From: Arcobacter sp. F155
Lineage (GTDB): Bacteria; Campylobacterota; Campylobacteria; Campylobacterales; Arcobacteraceae
Length of the DNA: 64,000 bases
Reading direction: 5' to 3'
Assembly: GCF_004116455.1 (NCBI RefSeq)
Contig: NZ_PDJU01000006.1
Location: 115,335-179,334 of the forward strand
Shown: piece after piece, positions 46,488 to 55,916 of the stretch
Layout: the number at the start of each line of letters is the position of its first letter
Numbering within the stretch: position 1 is the stretch's first letter
Notes under the pieces: model-generated
What the model saw: the letters and a program-made list of their open reading frames with translations, nothing else
Told to the model about the DNA's origin: nothing
Databases searched by the model: none
Translations under genes and position numbers: made by a program

Positions 46488-47002
46488 GCATTCTCCTTAT
46501 TCGATTTTTTTCTTTTTGCTAAAACAATTGAACCAACAAGCGCAACTAATAGAAGAATTGAAATCAATTCGAATGCTAAAATCCAATCATTATATAAAAG
46601 TTGTCCAATTGGTTTAATATCACCAAAAGTACTATCAGCAACAATATTCATATCAGCTTCAGGAAGCTTTGATACTGCTTTTAAAATAACTACATTAAAA
46701 GGAATCATTATTGCTGCACCAATTCCTATTAAAAGATACTTCTTAGGCTCTTTTGGAAGATGCTCATCTTTAATATTAAGAAACATAAGTAAGAATAGAA
46801 TCAGTGTCATAATTGCACCAGCATAAACAATAATTTGTACCATAAACAAGAATGTTGCATTTAATAGTGCAAACAGACCAGCTACAGCTAAAATAGAAAT
46901 TAATAGTCCAAGTGCTGAGTACATTGGTTTTCTAAAAAAAAGCATCATTACTGCACCAAGTACAGCAAAAATACTAAGTGCTACAAATATTAAATCACTC
47001 AT
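46484..47002 (-). CDS. nuoJ: NADH dehydrogenase subunit J
   Basis: A membrane subunit of 172 residues from this start, with five helices and the typical YSALGLLISILAVAGLFALLNATFLFMVQIIVYAGAIMTLILF region (helix with the pi-bulge). The start at 47002 or 47005 (tandem ATGs) has AAGGA upstream; the frame is open further but overlaps nuoI more. It is part of the proton path between NuoH and NuoK. Confidence 0.92.
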   Translation of the reverse strand: MSDLIFVALSIFAVLGAVMMLFFRKPMYSALGLLISILAVAGLFALLNATFLFMVQIIVYAGAIMTLILFLLMFLNIKDEHLPKEPKKYLLIGIGAAIMIPFNVVILKAVSKLPEADMNIVADSTFGDIKPIGQLLYNDWILAFELISILLLVALVGSIVLAKRKKSNKENA

Positions 47003-47501
47003 CATCAAAATCCTTTGATCTTTCATTGCTCATTAGGTAGTTTTTATCAACAACGAAATCTTCTCTTTTATCACCTGTAAAACTAAAGATTCCAGTATCC
47101 ATTCTAATAGCATCACAAGGACAAGCTTCTACACAATATCCACAGTATACACACTCAAGAAGGTCAATTTTGAACTCTTTTGGTCTTTTTTCTGCAACAC
47201 CGTCAAATCTTTCTTCTGCATCAATAAAAATACATTGAGCAGGACAAGCAGTAGCACACATATAACAAGCAACGCATTTTTCACTTTCGTCAGCCCATTT
47301 AGTTAGCCTATGAACTCCTCTGTATCTATCAGTGATATCATCAGGTTGAACTTCAGGGTACTGCATTGTTTTAAGATTTGAAACATCGCTCAAATTTTCT
47401 TTAAAGTGTCTAAAAGTAGTCTTCATACCACCCATAATAGCTGGGATATATAATCTATCTTTTAGAGACTTTCCGTGTCTTTCTACAATTTTAATTCCCA
47501 T
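46995..47501 (-). CDS. nuoI: NADH dehydrogenase subunit I, ferredoxin type
   Basis: A 168-residue peripheral subunit with two 4Fe-4S motifs, CVACYMCATACP and CVYCGYCVEACP, corresponding to clusters N6a and N6b. It passes electrons from NuoG towards NuoB. It is followed by nuoJ with overlap and preceded by nuoH with a one-base gap. Confidence 0.95.
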   Translation of the reverse strand: MGIKIVERHGKSLKDRLYIPAIMGGMKTTFRHFKENLSDVSNLKTMQYPEVQPDDITDRYRGVHRLTKWADESEKCVACYMCATACPAQCIFIDAEERFDGVAEKRPKEFKIDLLECVYCGYCVEACPCDAIRMDTGIFSFTGDKREDFVVDKNYLMSNERSKDFDDE

Positions 47502-47502
47502 A

Positions 47503-48786
47503 TTAACTTCCTGTCACAACAATAAATGTTGCTGTAATTACAATATTTAATATCGCTAATGGAATAAGAACTTTCCATCCTAACATTTGTAATTGGTCAT
47601 ATCTAAATCTTAATAGAGTCCATCTAATCCAGATGAATACTAAGTTCATAAGTAAGAATTTAACTACAAATGTACCAATTTGGATAACAGCAGTTGCAAT
47701 ATTTACACCATTTTCACCAAGTCCTGTAACTAAGAACATAATTAAAACAGCAGAGATAACAATTGCAATTAACCAGAATCCTCTAATTAAAATATTCTTT
47801 TCTCTATGTCTTTTGTCATTAGCATCTAACCAATCATAGTTTTTGTTCATCCATTTAGCAAAAAGGTATGCTTTGATTGGTAATAAAATAACGATAGCTA
47901 AAATTACATAGTTGATGTTACTTTGAATAGTTGCTGTATCCATCCATGGAATGTGATACCCACCTAGGAATAAAGTTACAATAATTGCAGACGATGCAGA
48001 CATTGCAGCATATTCACCAACTTGGAAAAGACCAAATCTCATAGCAGAATACTCAGTATGATAACCAGCAACAATCTCAGACTCACCTTCAGCGATATCA
48101 AAAGGTGTTCTATTTGTTTCAGCAAATGCAGTAACAATAAAGATTAAAGCTGCAAGTGGTTGCATAAAGATACCCCATGCTGGAATAACACCAAAGATTG
48201 TTCCACCTTGAGCTTGTACCATATCATTTAAGTTAATAGAACCATATGTTAATAAAACAGAAATAATAGATAATCCCATTGCTGCTTCATAAGAAATAAC
48301 TTGTGCAGAAGCTCTAATACCACCTAATAAACCATATTTATTTTGAGAAGAATATCCACCTAAGATAATACCAAATACAGATAATCCAGCAAATGCTAAG
48401 AACCACATAATTCCAAGTTGAGTTGGAATAGCTTGCATCATAAAACTTTCACCATCAATAACTAAGTTATCAGCGAAAGGAATAACTGCCATTGTTAAAA
48501 ATGAACAGATAAATACAAGAGCTGGTGCAATTGTATAAAGGAATTTTTCCTTAATATGTGAAGGAGTAAAATCCTCTTTAAATACAAGTTTTAGCATATC
48601 TGCGATTGCTTGAATTAGACCACCAAGTCTAATTCCACCAATATCACATCTGTTTGGTCCTGTTCTATCTTGAATAAAACCAGCAACTCTTCTTTCCCAC
48701 CAAACCATAATTGGAGTTGTTCCAACTGAAAGGATTTTAGCAAGAAGAATGTTTACTATAATAATTACTATTGCAGCTGTACTCAT
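47503..48786 (-). CDS. nuoH: NADH dehydrogenase subunit H with internal insertion
   Basis: The quinone-site membrane subunit, 427 residues, well above the usual 320-350. Signature loops are intact: WWERRVAGFIQDRTGPNR near residue 29 and FAETNRTPFDIAEGESEIVAG near residue 220. Between GGYHIPW (about 281) and the closing KFLLMNLVFIWIRWTLLRFRYDQL (about 376) there is an insertion of roughly 90 residues that contains two further hydrophobic segments (about 291-313 and 335-356) and a charged loop. Confidence 0.93.
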   Translation of the reverse strand: MSTAAIVIIIVNILLAKILSVGTTPIMVWWERRVAGFIQDRTGPNRCDIGGIRLGGLIQAIADMLKLVFKEDFTPSHIKEKFLYTIAPALVFICSFLTMAVIPFADNLVIDGESFMMQAIPTQLGIMWFLAFAGLSVFGIILGGYSSQNKYGLLGGIRASAQVISYEAAMGLSIISVLLTYGSINLNDMVQAQGGTIFGVIPAWGIFMQPLAALIFIVTAFAETNRTPFDIAEGESEIVAGYHTEYSAMRFGLFQVGEYAAMSASSAIIVTLFLGGYHIPWMDTATIQSNINYVILAIVILLPIKAYLFAKWMNKNYDWLDANDKRHREKNILIRGFWLIAIVISAVLIMFLVTGLGENGVNIATAVIQIGTFVVKFLLMNLVFIWIRWTLLRFRYDQLQMLGWKVLIPLAILNIVITATFIVVTGS

Positions 48787-50219
48787 AGGCTACCTTTTTC
48801 AACCATAGATTTAATATGTTCAATAATTGAAGATACTGATTCCATTGGGTTATCTTTTTTAAGTTTAGAAATAACTTTTTGTTTTTTACCTTCAAAGTTA
48901 ATATAAGTACCACTTTTTTCATAGAATGATGAAATAGGAATAGCAACTTCAGATTTTGAAATTGTTAAACAGTTGTGTGAGAAACAACTAATTACAGTTT
49001 TACCTTCTAATAACTCTAAGTTTTGATCGAAGTAATTGTTATTTAATACAATTACTGTTTTAGCTTTTGCAATTTTATTTTTGAAGTCTTCTTCTGTTTC
49101 AATAATATTTAATTCTTTAAAAGATGCTCTGTTTGGACTTCTATCACTTTTTCTTAAGTAATCATCACCAAATGATTCATCAATATACTGTGGTGAATAA
49201 CCAGTAATTTCACCTTTTACAGCTTGAGCTAGCTTAATAGTATTTTGCATCTCTTCTAAAGAAAGTGATGGGTCTAATACAAAAAGAATATCTTTTTTCT
49301 CTGTTAAAGTTTTATATACTTTAGTAATTGTATTACTAAATTCTGTTTCTGTTGAGTCAACTAATGGAGTAGTAAATCTGTTTTCTTCTTCATTTTTATA
49401 TGAAAGTCTACCTTCATCACAAATGAACCAACCGTTTACATCTCTATTTACTCTTGGTCTAAATCTAAAGATTTGGTCATCTTTATATTTCTCTTTTCTA
49501 TGGTCAACGTGGATATTACAACCCATTGAACAACCATTACAAATAGCATCAAAAGATTCCATAAACCAAACTCTTTGTTTAAATCTAAAGTCTTTAGATG
49601 TAAGTGCACCAACAGGACAAATATCAACAACATTCATTGCATATGGATTGCTAAGTGGTTTTCCTGGGAATGTACCAATTACAGAGTGGTCTGCTCTAGA
49701 AATAACACCAAGCTCATTTGTACCTGTGATTTCTGAACAGAATCTTACACATCTTGTACAAAGAACACATCTTTCTTGGTCTAACATTACGTTAGCGCCT
49801 AGATCTACTCTTTTTCTTGCTGTTACTTTTTGATTTACATTAACTCTTGATTCATAGAAACCAGATTCCATGTAATAATCTTGCAGTTTACATTCACCTG
49901 CTTGGTCACATGTAGGGCAGTCAATTGGGTGATTGATAAGTTCAAGCTCTAGAATATCTCTTCTTACTTTTTCAATATTCTCACCTTTTGTTCTTACAAT
50001 CATACCTTCTTTAACTGGAGTATCACACGCAATTTGAGGTCTTTTTTGACCTTCAATTTCTACCATACACATTCTACAGTTACCATCTTTACCTAGGGCT
50101 TGATGGTAACAAAAATGAGGAATATGGATATCTCGGTCTAAAAGAGTGTCTATTAAAAGACTCCCTTTTTCTGCCTCAATCTCATCCCCATTTACTGAAA
50201 ATTTAACTAATTCACTCAT
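48783..50219 (-). CDS. nuoG: NADH dehydrogenase subunit G, short form
   Basis: A 478-residue subunit; NuoG is commonly 700-900. The N-terminal ferredoxin and cluster ligands are present: FCYHQALGKDGNCRMCMVEI (N1b), HPIDCPTCDQAGECKLQDY, and CVLCTRCVRFC with VDICPVGALTS (N4 region). The extra N7 motif CNGCSMGC followed 32 residues later by FICDEGR is also visible. The molybdopterin-oxidoreductase-like domain behind it is reduced to about 200 residues of weak similarity. Confidence 0.9.
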   Translation of the reverse strand: MSELVKFSVNGDEIEAEKGSLLIDTLLDRDIHIPHFCYHQALGKDGNCRMCMVEIEGQKRPQIACDTPVKEGMIVRTKGENIEKVRRDILELELINHPIDCPTCDQAGECKLQDYYMESGFYESRVNVNQKVTARKRVDLGANVMLDQERCVLCTRCVRFCSEITGTNELGVISRADHSVIGTFPGKPLSNPYAMNVVDICPVGALTSKDFRFKQRVWFMESFDAICNGCSMGCNIHVDHRKEKYKDDQIFRFRPRVNRDVNGWFICDEGRLSYKNEEENRFTTPLVDSTETEFSNTITKVYKTLTEKKDILFVLDPSLSLEEMQNTIKLAQAVKGEITGYSPQYIDESFGDDYLRKSDRSPNRASFKELNIIETEEDFKNKIAKAKTVIVLNNNYFDQNLELLEGKTVISCFSHNCLTISKSEVAIPISSFYEKSGTYINFEGKKQKVISKLKKDNPMESVSSIIEHIKSMVEKGSL

Positions 50220-50248
50220 AGTGCGTCATCTCCTTTTATAGACACTTC

Positions 50249-51535
50249 TTACTTACCTGTATATAGCTGTCTTGGTCTAGCAATTTTAGCTGTTGGATCT
50301 TGCTTTAATTCAGACCATTGAGAAATCCATCCTGGAATTCTTCCGATAACAAAAATAGGAGTAAACATCTCTACAGGAATTTTAAGTGCTGTTAAAATAA
50401 CACCTGAGTAGAAGTCAATGTTTGGATATAATCCTCTATCTTTGAAGTAATCATCATTTAATGCTGCTTCTTCAACTGCTGCAGCTACATCTAATAATTT
50501 AGAGTCTAAGTTTAACTCTACTCTTAATTGATCTTGTAAACCTTTTAATGTTTCAGCTCTTGGGTCTCTGTTTTTATAAACTCTATGTCCGAATCCCATT
50601 AATCTGAATGGGTCGTTTCTATCTTTAGCTTTTGCAATATAAGTTGGTACATTTTTAACATCACCAATTAATCTTAATTGATCCATAACTTTTTCATTTG
50701 CTCCACCGTGAGCAGAACCCCATAATGCAGAGATACCAGAAGCGATTGCAACATAAGGGTGAGCTTCAGTTGAACCAACGTTTCTAACTGTTGTAGTTGA
50801 AGCATTTTGTTCGTGGTCAGCATGTAAAGTTAAGATAGCATCTAAAGCATCTACTTCAACTTGCTTGATTTCATCATTTTTACCATCACCTAAGTATTTC
50901 ATACTTCCACCTGGATAAGCTCTTAACATATATAAGAAGTTTTCAGTAAAGTATTTATTTACATCTGGATAAATTAGTGGAGTACCAATTGAGTTTCTAT
51001 AAGCCATAGCTGCAATAGTAGGCATTTTAGCTAGGATTCTTCTTCTCATAGTTTTGAATTGTTCTTCATCTTCTAAGTGTAAGTGATCTTTATAGAATGC
51101 TGATAATGCCATAGTTGCAGCACCCATAGTTGCCATTGGGTGAGCTCCATCTGGTAATGCATCAAATAATCTAATAATACCTTCATTTAAGAAAGATCTA
51201 TGTCTGATTTCTAAATCAAAATCTTTTGACTCTTCTTCATTTGGAAGTCTTCCCATCATAAGAAGGTGACAAACATCTAGGTAAGATTTTTTACCAGCAA
51301 GTTCTTGAATAGGGTAACCTCTATATCTTAACTCAGAGTTTTCACCATCAATGAATGTGATTTTTGATTCACAAGATGCAGTTGAAGTATATCCTGGGTC
51401 ATAAGTGAACATTCCAGAATCTTTATAAAAAGATCTAATATCTAATACATCTGGTCCTCTTGTACCACTTAAAACATCATACTCATAAGATTTACCATTT
51501 CTGTTATCCGTTAGTGTAAAAGTATTCTTTGCCAT
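50249..51535 (-). CDS. gltA: citrate synthase (type I)
   Basis: GltA condenses acetyl-CoA and oxaloacetate. The 428-residue, full-length type I enzyme has the N-terminal domain (FTYDPGYTSTASCESKITFIDG split), catalytic histidines in GSAHGGANEKV and MGFGHRVYKNRDPR, and the aspartate in NIDFYSGV. It sits between nuoF (20 bp) and nuoG (29 bp) on the same strand, inside the complex I operon. It is distinct from prpC at 1606. Confidence 0.96.
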   Translation of the reverse strand: MAKNTFTLTDNRNGKSYEYDVLSGTRGPDVLDIRSFYKDSGMFTYDPGYTSTASCESKITFIDGENSELRYRGYPIQELAGKKSYLDVCHLLMMGRLPNEEESKDFDLEIRHRSFLNEGIIRLFDALPDGAHPMATMGAATMALSAFYKDHLHLEDEEQFKTMRRRILAKMPTIAAMAYRNSIGTPLIYPDVNKYFTENFLYMLRAYPGGSMKYLGDGKNDEIKQVEVDALDAILTLHADHEQNASTTTVRNVGSTEAHPYVAIASGISALWGSAHGGANEKVMDQLRLIGDVKNVPTYIAKAKDRNDPFRLMGFGHRVYKNRDPRAETLKGLQDQLRVELNLDSKLLDVAAAVEEAALNDDYFKDRGLYPNIDFYSGVILTALKIPVEMFTPIFVIGRIPGWISQWSELKQDPTAKIARPRQLYTGK

Positions 51536-51555
51536 CTTTCATATCTCCTTGTATT

Positions 51556-52815
51556 TTAGCTTTTAAAGTATTCAACGAATTCGTGTCTATATTTTTCAAC
51601 AATGCTTTGGATAATATCTTTAACTGCTGGTGCAAATACACAAATAGTTTTTCCATTCATTGTTCCACAAACATCAATAATAGTATCTAGATCTGCATCT
51701 GTACCATTACCTTCTAAAATCTTCTTAATAGTTTTATCAATCCAACCAGTTCCCTCTCTACAAGGAGTACATTGTCCACAAGACTCGTGGTGATAGAACT
51801 CAATTAAGTTTTTTGCAACTTCAACCATTGATGTACCTTCTGGAATAATCATCATTCCACCAGTACCAAGTGTTGAACCAATGTCCCACATAGATTCATA
51901 ATCTAAATATGCTTTTTCTACTTCTTCAGCAGTTAAAATTGGACATGAAGCACCACCTGGAATTAAAGCTTTTAATTTTAATCCATCTTGCATACCACCA
52001 CCGATGTCATTAATTACATCGATCATCTTTTCACCATATTGAAGTTCATAAACTCCTGGGTTTTTAACAGGACCACTCATAGCAAAAAGCATTGTTCCTG
52101 GTGCTCTTTCTGTTCCCCATTTTGTATATGATTCATAACCATTTAATACAATATTTGGAACAGATGAAATTGTTTCAACATTGTTTACTGTTGCAGGCAT
52201 TCCATAGAACCATTCACACTCTTTACCATGTGGTTTAAGTCTTGGGTGACCTCTTTTACCTTCAATTGATTCAATTAAAGCAGATTTTTCACCACAAATA
52301 TAAGCTCCACCACCTCTGTGAACAGTAATGTCGATTCTATAATCGTATTTGTTCATTACTTTTTCACCAATGATTCCAGCTTCATATGCTTCTTCAATTG
52401 CTGCATTTAATCTATCGATGAACCATTTATATTCACCTCTGATATAAATATATGCATCATGTGCACCAATTGCGTATGATGAACAAATAATTCCCTCAAT
52501 TAATAAATGTGGGTCATATTGGAAAATTTGTCTATCTTTAAATGTTCCAGGTTCAGACTCATCACCATTAACAATTAAGTATCTTGGTCTTTCATCAATA
52601 GGTGGCATAAGTTTCCATTTAGGACCACAAGCGGCACCACCACCACCTTTTCCTCTTAACCCTGATTTACAAACTTCTTCTGTAATCTCATCTGGTTGCA
52701 TAGAAAATGCTTTATCAATAGATTCGTATCTTCCATTTTTTAAAGCTACTTCAAGTTTATGAGAATCTGGAATGTCAAAGTTTTTACTAACAATTTTTAC
52801 TAATTCAACTGCCAT
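51556..52815 (-). CDS. nuoF: NADH dehydrogenase subunit F
   Basis: The NADH- and FMN-binding subunit, 419 residues. The glycine-rich flavin/nucleotide loop reads GLRGKGGGGAACGPKW (about 52-67), where most relatives have GRGGAGFxTGxKW. NGDESEPGTFKDR and the N3-cluster motif SCGQCTPCREGTGW are standard. Its presence shows an NADH-linked complex I. Campylobacter jejuni lacks canonical NuoE and NuoF. Confidence 0.95.
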   Translation of the reverse strand: MAVELVKIVSKNFDIPDSHKLEVALKNGRYESIDKAFSMQPDEITEEVCKSGLRGKGGGGAACGPKWKLMPPIDERPRYLIVNGDESEPGTFKDRQIFQYDPHLLIEGIICSSYAIGAHDAYIYIRGEYKWFIDRLNAAIEEAYEAGIIGEKVMNKYDYRIDITVHRGGGAYICGEKSALIESIEGKRGHPRLKPHGKECEWFYGMPATVNNVETISSVPNIVLNGYESYTKWGTERAPGTMLFAMSGPVKNPGVYELQYGEKMIDVINDIGGGMQDGLKLKALIPGGASCPILTAEEVEKAYLDYESMWDIGSTLGTGGMMIIPEGTSMVEVAKNLIEFYHHESCGQCTPCREGTGWIDKTIKKILEGNGTDADLDTIIDVCGTMNGKTICVFAPAVKDIIQSIVEKYRHEFVEYFKS

Positions 52816-53291
52816 TACTTACACTCCTCAATAATCTTCTTAAGTTTGTCAACAGACATGTGTTCGTGGTACTGATTATTTAATGCAATCATTGGTGCAC
52901 CACCACAAGCTCCTTGACATTCAACTTCTGAGAAGTGGAATTTACCATCTTCACTAGTTTCACCTGGACCAATACCTAAAGTATCTTTTACAAACTTTTT
53001 AAGTTCAGGTGCACCCATTACCATACAAGATAGAGTTTTACATAACTCAATATGGTATGTACCAATTGGTTTTAAGTTGAACATTGTATAGAATGTTGCA
53101 AACTCATAAACTTCAATTGGAGTTTTCCCTAACTTATCTGCTACAAAAATCATTGCATCAGGACTTACCCAACCTTCTTGCTCTTGAACAAGCCATAAAG
53201 CAGGTAACATCATTGCATCAATTTTTGGATACTTTTTAGCAATTCTTGCAAACTCTTTTTCGTTTGCTTCTGTATATTTAAATTTGCTCAT
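52815..53291 (-). CDS. nuoE: NADH dehydrogenase subunit E
   Basis: A 158-residue thioredoxin-fold subunit holding the [2Fe-2S] cluster N1a. The ligands are CKTLSC and CQGACGGAP. It partners NuoF. It shares single-base overlaps with both nuoF and nuoCD. Confidence 0.95.
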   Translation of the reverse strand: MSKFKYTEANEKEFARIAKKYPKIDAMMLPALWLVQEQEGWVSPDAMIFVADKLGKTPIEVYEFATFYTMFNLKPIGTYHIELCKTLSCMVMGAPELKKFVKDTLGIGPGETSEDGKFHFSEVECQGACGGAPMIALNNQYHEHMSVDKLKKIIEECK

Positions 53292-54925
53292 TATCTATCA
53301 AACTCCCCTGCAATAAAGTTCATACTAGCCATTGTTACAACAGCATCAGCTAACATATTACCTTCTACAATTCTTGCATAAGCACCTAAAGAGTAGTAAC
53401 AAGGTGGTCTACATTTAACTTTGTATGGATTACCAGAACCATCACTTACGATGTAGAATCCTAATTCACCATTTGCACCTTCAGTGTAACCGTAGTATTC
53501 ACCTTTAGGAACTTTAATACCTTCAAATGTTAATTTAAATTGGTTCATTAAACCTTCAATATTTCCATAAACATCTTTTTTATCTGGAAGAATAATTCCT
53601 TGATGGTCAACATTAAGTGGTCCATCTGGAAGCTCTTTCATTGCTTGTTTAATGATTCTAATTGATTGTCTCATCTCTTCAAACTTAACCATTATTCTGT
53701 CATAAACATCTCCATGAGAACCTACAACAACATCAAAGTCAAAGTTTTCATATCCATAATAAGGAGCATCTTTTCTTAAGTCGAATGCAACACCAGTAGC
53801 TCTTAAGTTAGGACCAGTAATCCCAGCATTAATAGCAAACTCTTGGTCAATTACACCAACATCTTGTGTTCTATCATGGAAAATTCTGTTATGTTCAATT
53901 AAAGATAAAGAGTCTTCAATTGCTTTTTCAATATCTTTGATAACTGCATCTAAATCTTCAGCAAATCCATCATAAAGATCAAACTCTAAACCACCAATTC
54001 TAGTATAAGAGTTAGTTAATCTTGCACCAGTAAGTTTTGATAAAATATCATAAGCTTTATCTCTTGGTGCGAAGATATACCAGAAGTTTGTAAGTCCACC
54101 AAGGTCAACCATGTTTGCAGCATTACAAACAATGTGGTCAGTAATTCTTGAAAGCTCACCAATGATAACTCTAATCATCTTTGCTCTTGGAGTAATATCA
54201 ATTCCTAACATATCTTCAACAGCTTTTGAATAACCAATGTTATTTAAAATTGCTGAACAGTAGTTAAGTCTATCAGTATAAGGAATGATTTGAGAGTAGT
54301 TGTGAGTTTCACAAGATTTTTCAAAACCTCTGTGTAAGTAACCAATTTCAGTTACACAAGCTCCAATTGTTTCACCTTCCATTGCAACGAAGTTTCTAAT
54401 TGTACCGTGAGAAGCAGGGTGAGAAGGTCCAACGTTTAGCATCATTAGATCTTCCATATCAGCTTCACTGTAACCTTTTCTTTTTAATAGAGGAAGCATT
54501 TCATCCATTAAGTCTTCAGTTTCAGTACAAATTTGACCTTTAGTGATTTCATAATCTTTTCTTAAAGGATGTCCAACAAATTGGTGGTGATTTAAAACTC
54601 TTTTTAAATTTGGGTGACCTTTGAATCTAATACCATATTGGTCAAAAGTTTCTCTTTCTCCCCAGTCTGCTGCGTAGTATAAATCAGTAATTGAATCAAC
54701 TTCTAAAGTATTATCATCTACATATGATTTAATAGAAATTTGTTTTTTAAAGTTACTAGTTCTTAAAACATAAATAACTGCAAATCTAGATGGAGTAACA
54801 TCTGGATACTCTAAGTAGTCAACTGCAGTAATATCTAAAAGAAGAGTAAAATCTTCTTCATTTTTTAGTCTAGTAATTGTTGATTTAATATCTTGTGCAT
54901 CAATAAGCATATCAGTTTTAAGCAT
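53291..54925 (-). CDS. nuoCD: fused NADH dehydrogenase subunits C and D
   Basis: One 544-residue frame. Residues 1 to about 130 are NuoC (FAVIYVLRTS, WGERETFDQYGIRFKGHPNLKRVL, HPLRKDYE); from about 155 to the end is NuoD (MLNVGPSHPASHGTIR, YLHRGFEK, PYTDRLNYCSA, final MASMNFIAGEFDR). NuoD contributes to the quinone pocket with NuoB. The fusion is known from E. coli and other bacteria; there is no sign of a frameshift. Confidence 0.95.
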   Translation of the reverse strand: MLKTDMLIDAQDIKSTITRLKNEEDFTLLLDITAVDYLEYPDVTPSRFAVIYVLRTSNFKKQISIKSYVDDNTLEVDSITDLYYAADWGERETFDQYGIRFKGHPNLKRVLNHHQFVGHPLRKDYEITKGQICTETEDLMDEMLPLLKRKGYSEADMEDLMMLNVGPSHPASHGTIRNFVAMEGETIGACVTEIGYLHRGFEKSCETHNYSQIIPYTDRLNYCSAILNNIGYSKAVEDMLGIDITPRAKMIRVIIGELSRITDHIVCNAANMVDLGGLTNFWYIFAPRDKAYDILSKLTGARLTNSYTRIGGLEFDLYDGFAEDLDAVIKDIEKAIEDSLSLIEHNRIFHDRTQDVGVIDQEFAINAGITGPNLRATGVAFDLRKDAPYYGYENFDFDVVVGSHGDVYDRIMVKFEEMRQSIRIIKQAMKELPDGPLNVDHQGIILPDKKDVYGNIEGLMNQFKLTFEGIKVPKGEYYGYTEGANGELGFYIVSDGSGNPYKVKCRPPCYYSLGAYARIVEGNMLADAVVTMASMNFIAGEFDR

Positions 54926-55433
54926 CTAAAATCCCTTTGAAGTTTCTATCTCTTTCTTTGATAATAGATTCATTGTAAGATTTTTTCTGAATATTCATAA
55001 TTGCATCTAAAACCGCTTCTGGTCTTGGAGGACAACCTGAAATATATTCATCTACAGGAATAACTTCATCAATTCCTTGTAATGTTGTATAGTTATCATA
55101 AAAACCACCAGAACATGCACATGCTCCCATAGAGATAACCCATTTAGGTTCACACATTTGATCCCAAATTCTTTTTAATACAGGAGCTTGTTTATAAGTA
55201 ATAGTTCCTGCAACAATAAGTAAGTCTGCCTGTCTTGGCGAGAATCTTACAACTTCTGCACCGAATCTTGATATATCATATTTCGCTGCTGCAACTGACA
55301 TGAATTCAATACCACAACATGCAGTACCAAACGCCATTGGCCACATTGAATATGATCTAGCCCAGTTAACAGCTTCATCAAGTTTTGTAGTGATTATAGA
55401 ATCACCTAAGTTAGCTTCAGCTCCTAATCCCAT
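54918..55433 (-). CDS. nuoB: NADH dehydrogenase subunit B
   Basis: A 171-residue subunit carrying the terminal cluster N2. The tandem cysteines are in FGTACCGIEF, the third in the GACACSGG segment and the fourth in SGCPPRPE. Most relatives have GACANSGG, so an extra cysteine stands next to a ligand here. It overlaps nuoA by 10 bp and nuoCD by 8 bp. Confidence 0.95.
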   Translation of the reverse strand: MGLGAEANLGDSIITTKLDEAVNWARSYSMWPMAFGTACCGIEFMSVAAAKYDISRFGAEVVRFSPRQADLLIVAGTITYKQAPVLKRIWDQMCEPKWVISMGACACSGGFYDNYTTLQGIDEVIPVDEYISGCPPRPEAVLDAIMNIQKKSYNESIIKERDRNFKGILDA

Positions 55434-55786
55434 GATAACGCCTTTTTCTTATACATATAAATAAGACCAGCAAAAAGTAGTCCAATAAAAATAAACATTT
55501 TTACTAAACCTGCATAGCCAAGGTCAACTAAGTTAACAGCCCATGGAAACATAAAGATTATTTCTACGTCAAATAATAAGAATCCAATAGCTACTAAGTA
55601 AAACTTAATAGAAAACCTAATGTTTGTAGTTCCAACAGGGTTGGAAACACCACTCTCGTAAACTGTGTTTTTTAATTTATCTTGTGTATTGTTTGGCCCT
55701 AAGTACTTTGTTAGTAAGAAAACTCCTACTAATATTAAAGCAATAGAGACAAAAATCACAGATGAAAGAACTAAATGTGTCGACAT
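55424..55786 (-). CDS. nuoA: NADH dehydrogenase subunit A
   Basis: A 120-residue three-helix membrane subunit. YESGVSNPVGTTNIRFSIKFYLVAIGFLLFDVEIIFMFPW is split across the conserved loop and second helix with the acidic pair. It is the first gene of the 13-gene nuo-gltA operon. A TACAAT -10 lies upstream. Confidence 0.95.
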   Translation of the reverse strand: MSTHLVLSSVIFVSIALILVGVFLLTKYLGPNNTQDKLKNTVYESGVSNPVGTTNIRFSIKFYLVAIGFLLFDVEIIFMFPWAVNLVDLGYAGLVKMFIFIGLLFAGLIYMYKKKALSWD

Positions 55787-55817
55787 AATCTATCCCATTT
55801 ATTAGAATGTTTAAGAA

Positions 55818-55823
55818 ATTGTA
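55818..55823 (-). promoter_or_regulatory. probable -10 of the nuo operon
   Basis: TAGTACAATTT on the minus strand, about 32 bp before nuoA. No strong -35. The 130-bp gap contains nothing else I can support. Confidence 0.45.
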
Positions 55824-55916
55824 CTATAAATTGAGTTACTATTTGGTCATATGTTAAAAATTCTTAGAAGTTTAGAATTTAGTGAGAAGATTTGTAATAC
55901 TAAGGGGGAAACAGGG

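Noticed and set aside
53291..54925. Frameshift joining nuoC and nuoD.
   Set aside because: The joined frame is intact, both halves are complete and nuoCD fusions are well known.
3776..55823. GTACAAT as a genome-wide operator shared by prp, frd, nuo and the glycosyltransferase gene.
   Set aside because: Several copies sit where a -10 hexamer TACAAT is expected, so the shared motif can be explained by promoters alone. I kept only the local cases with extra symmetry.
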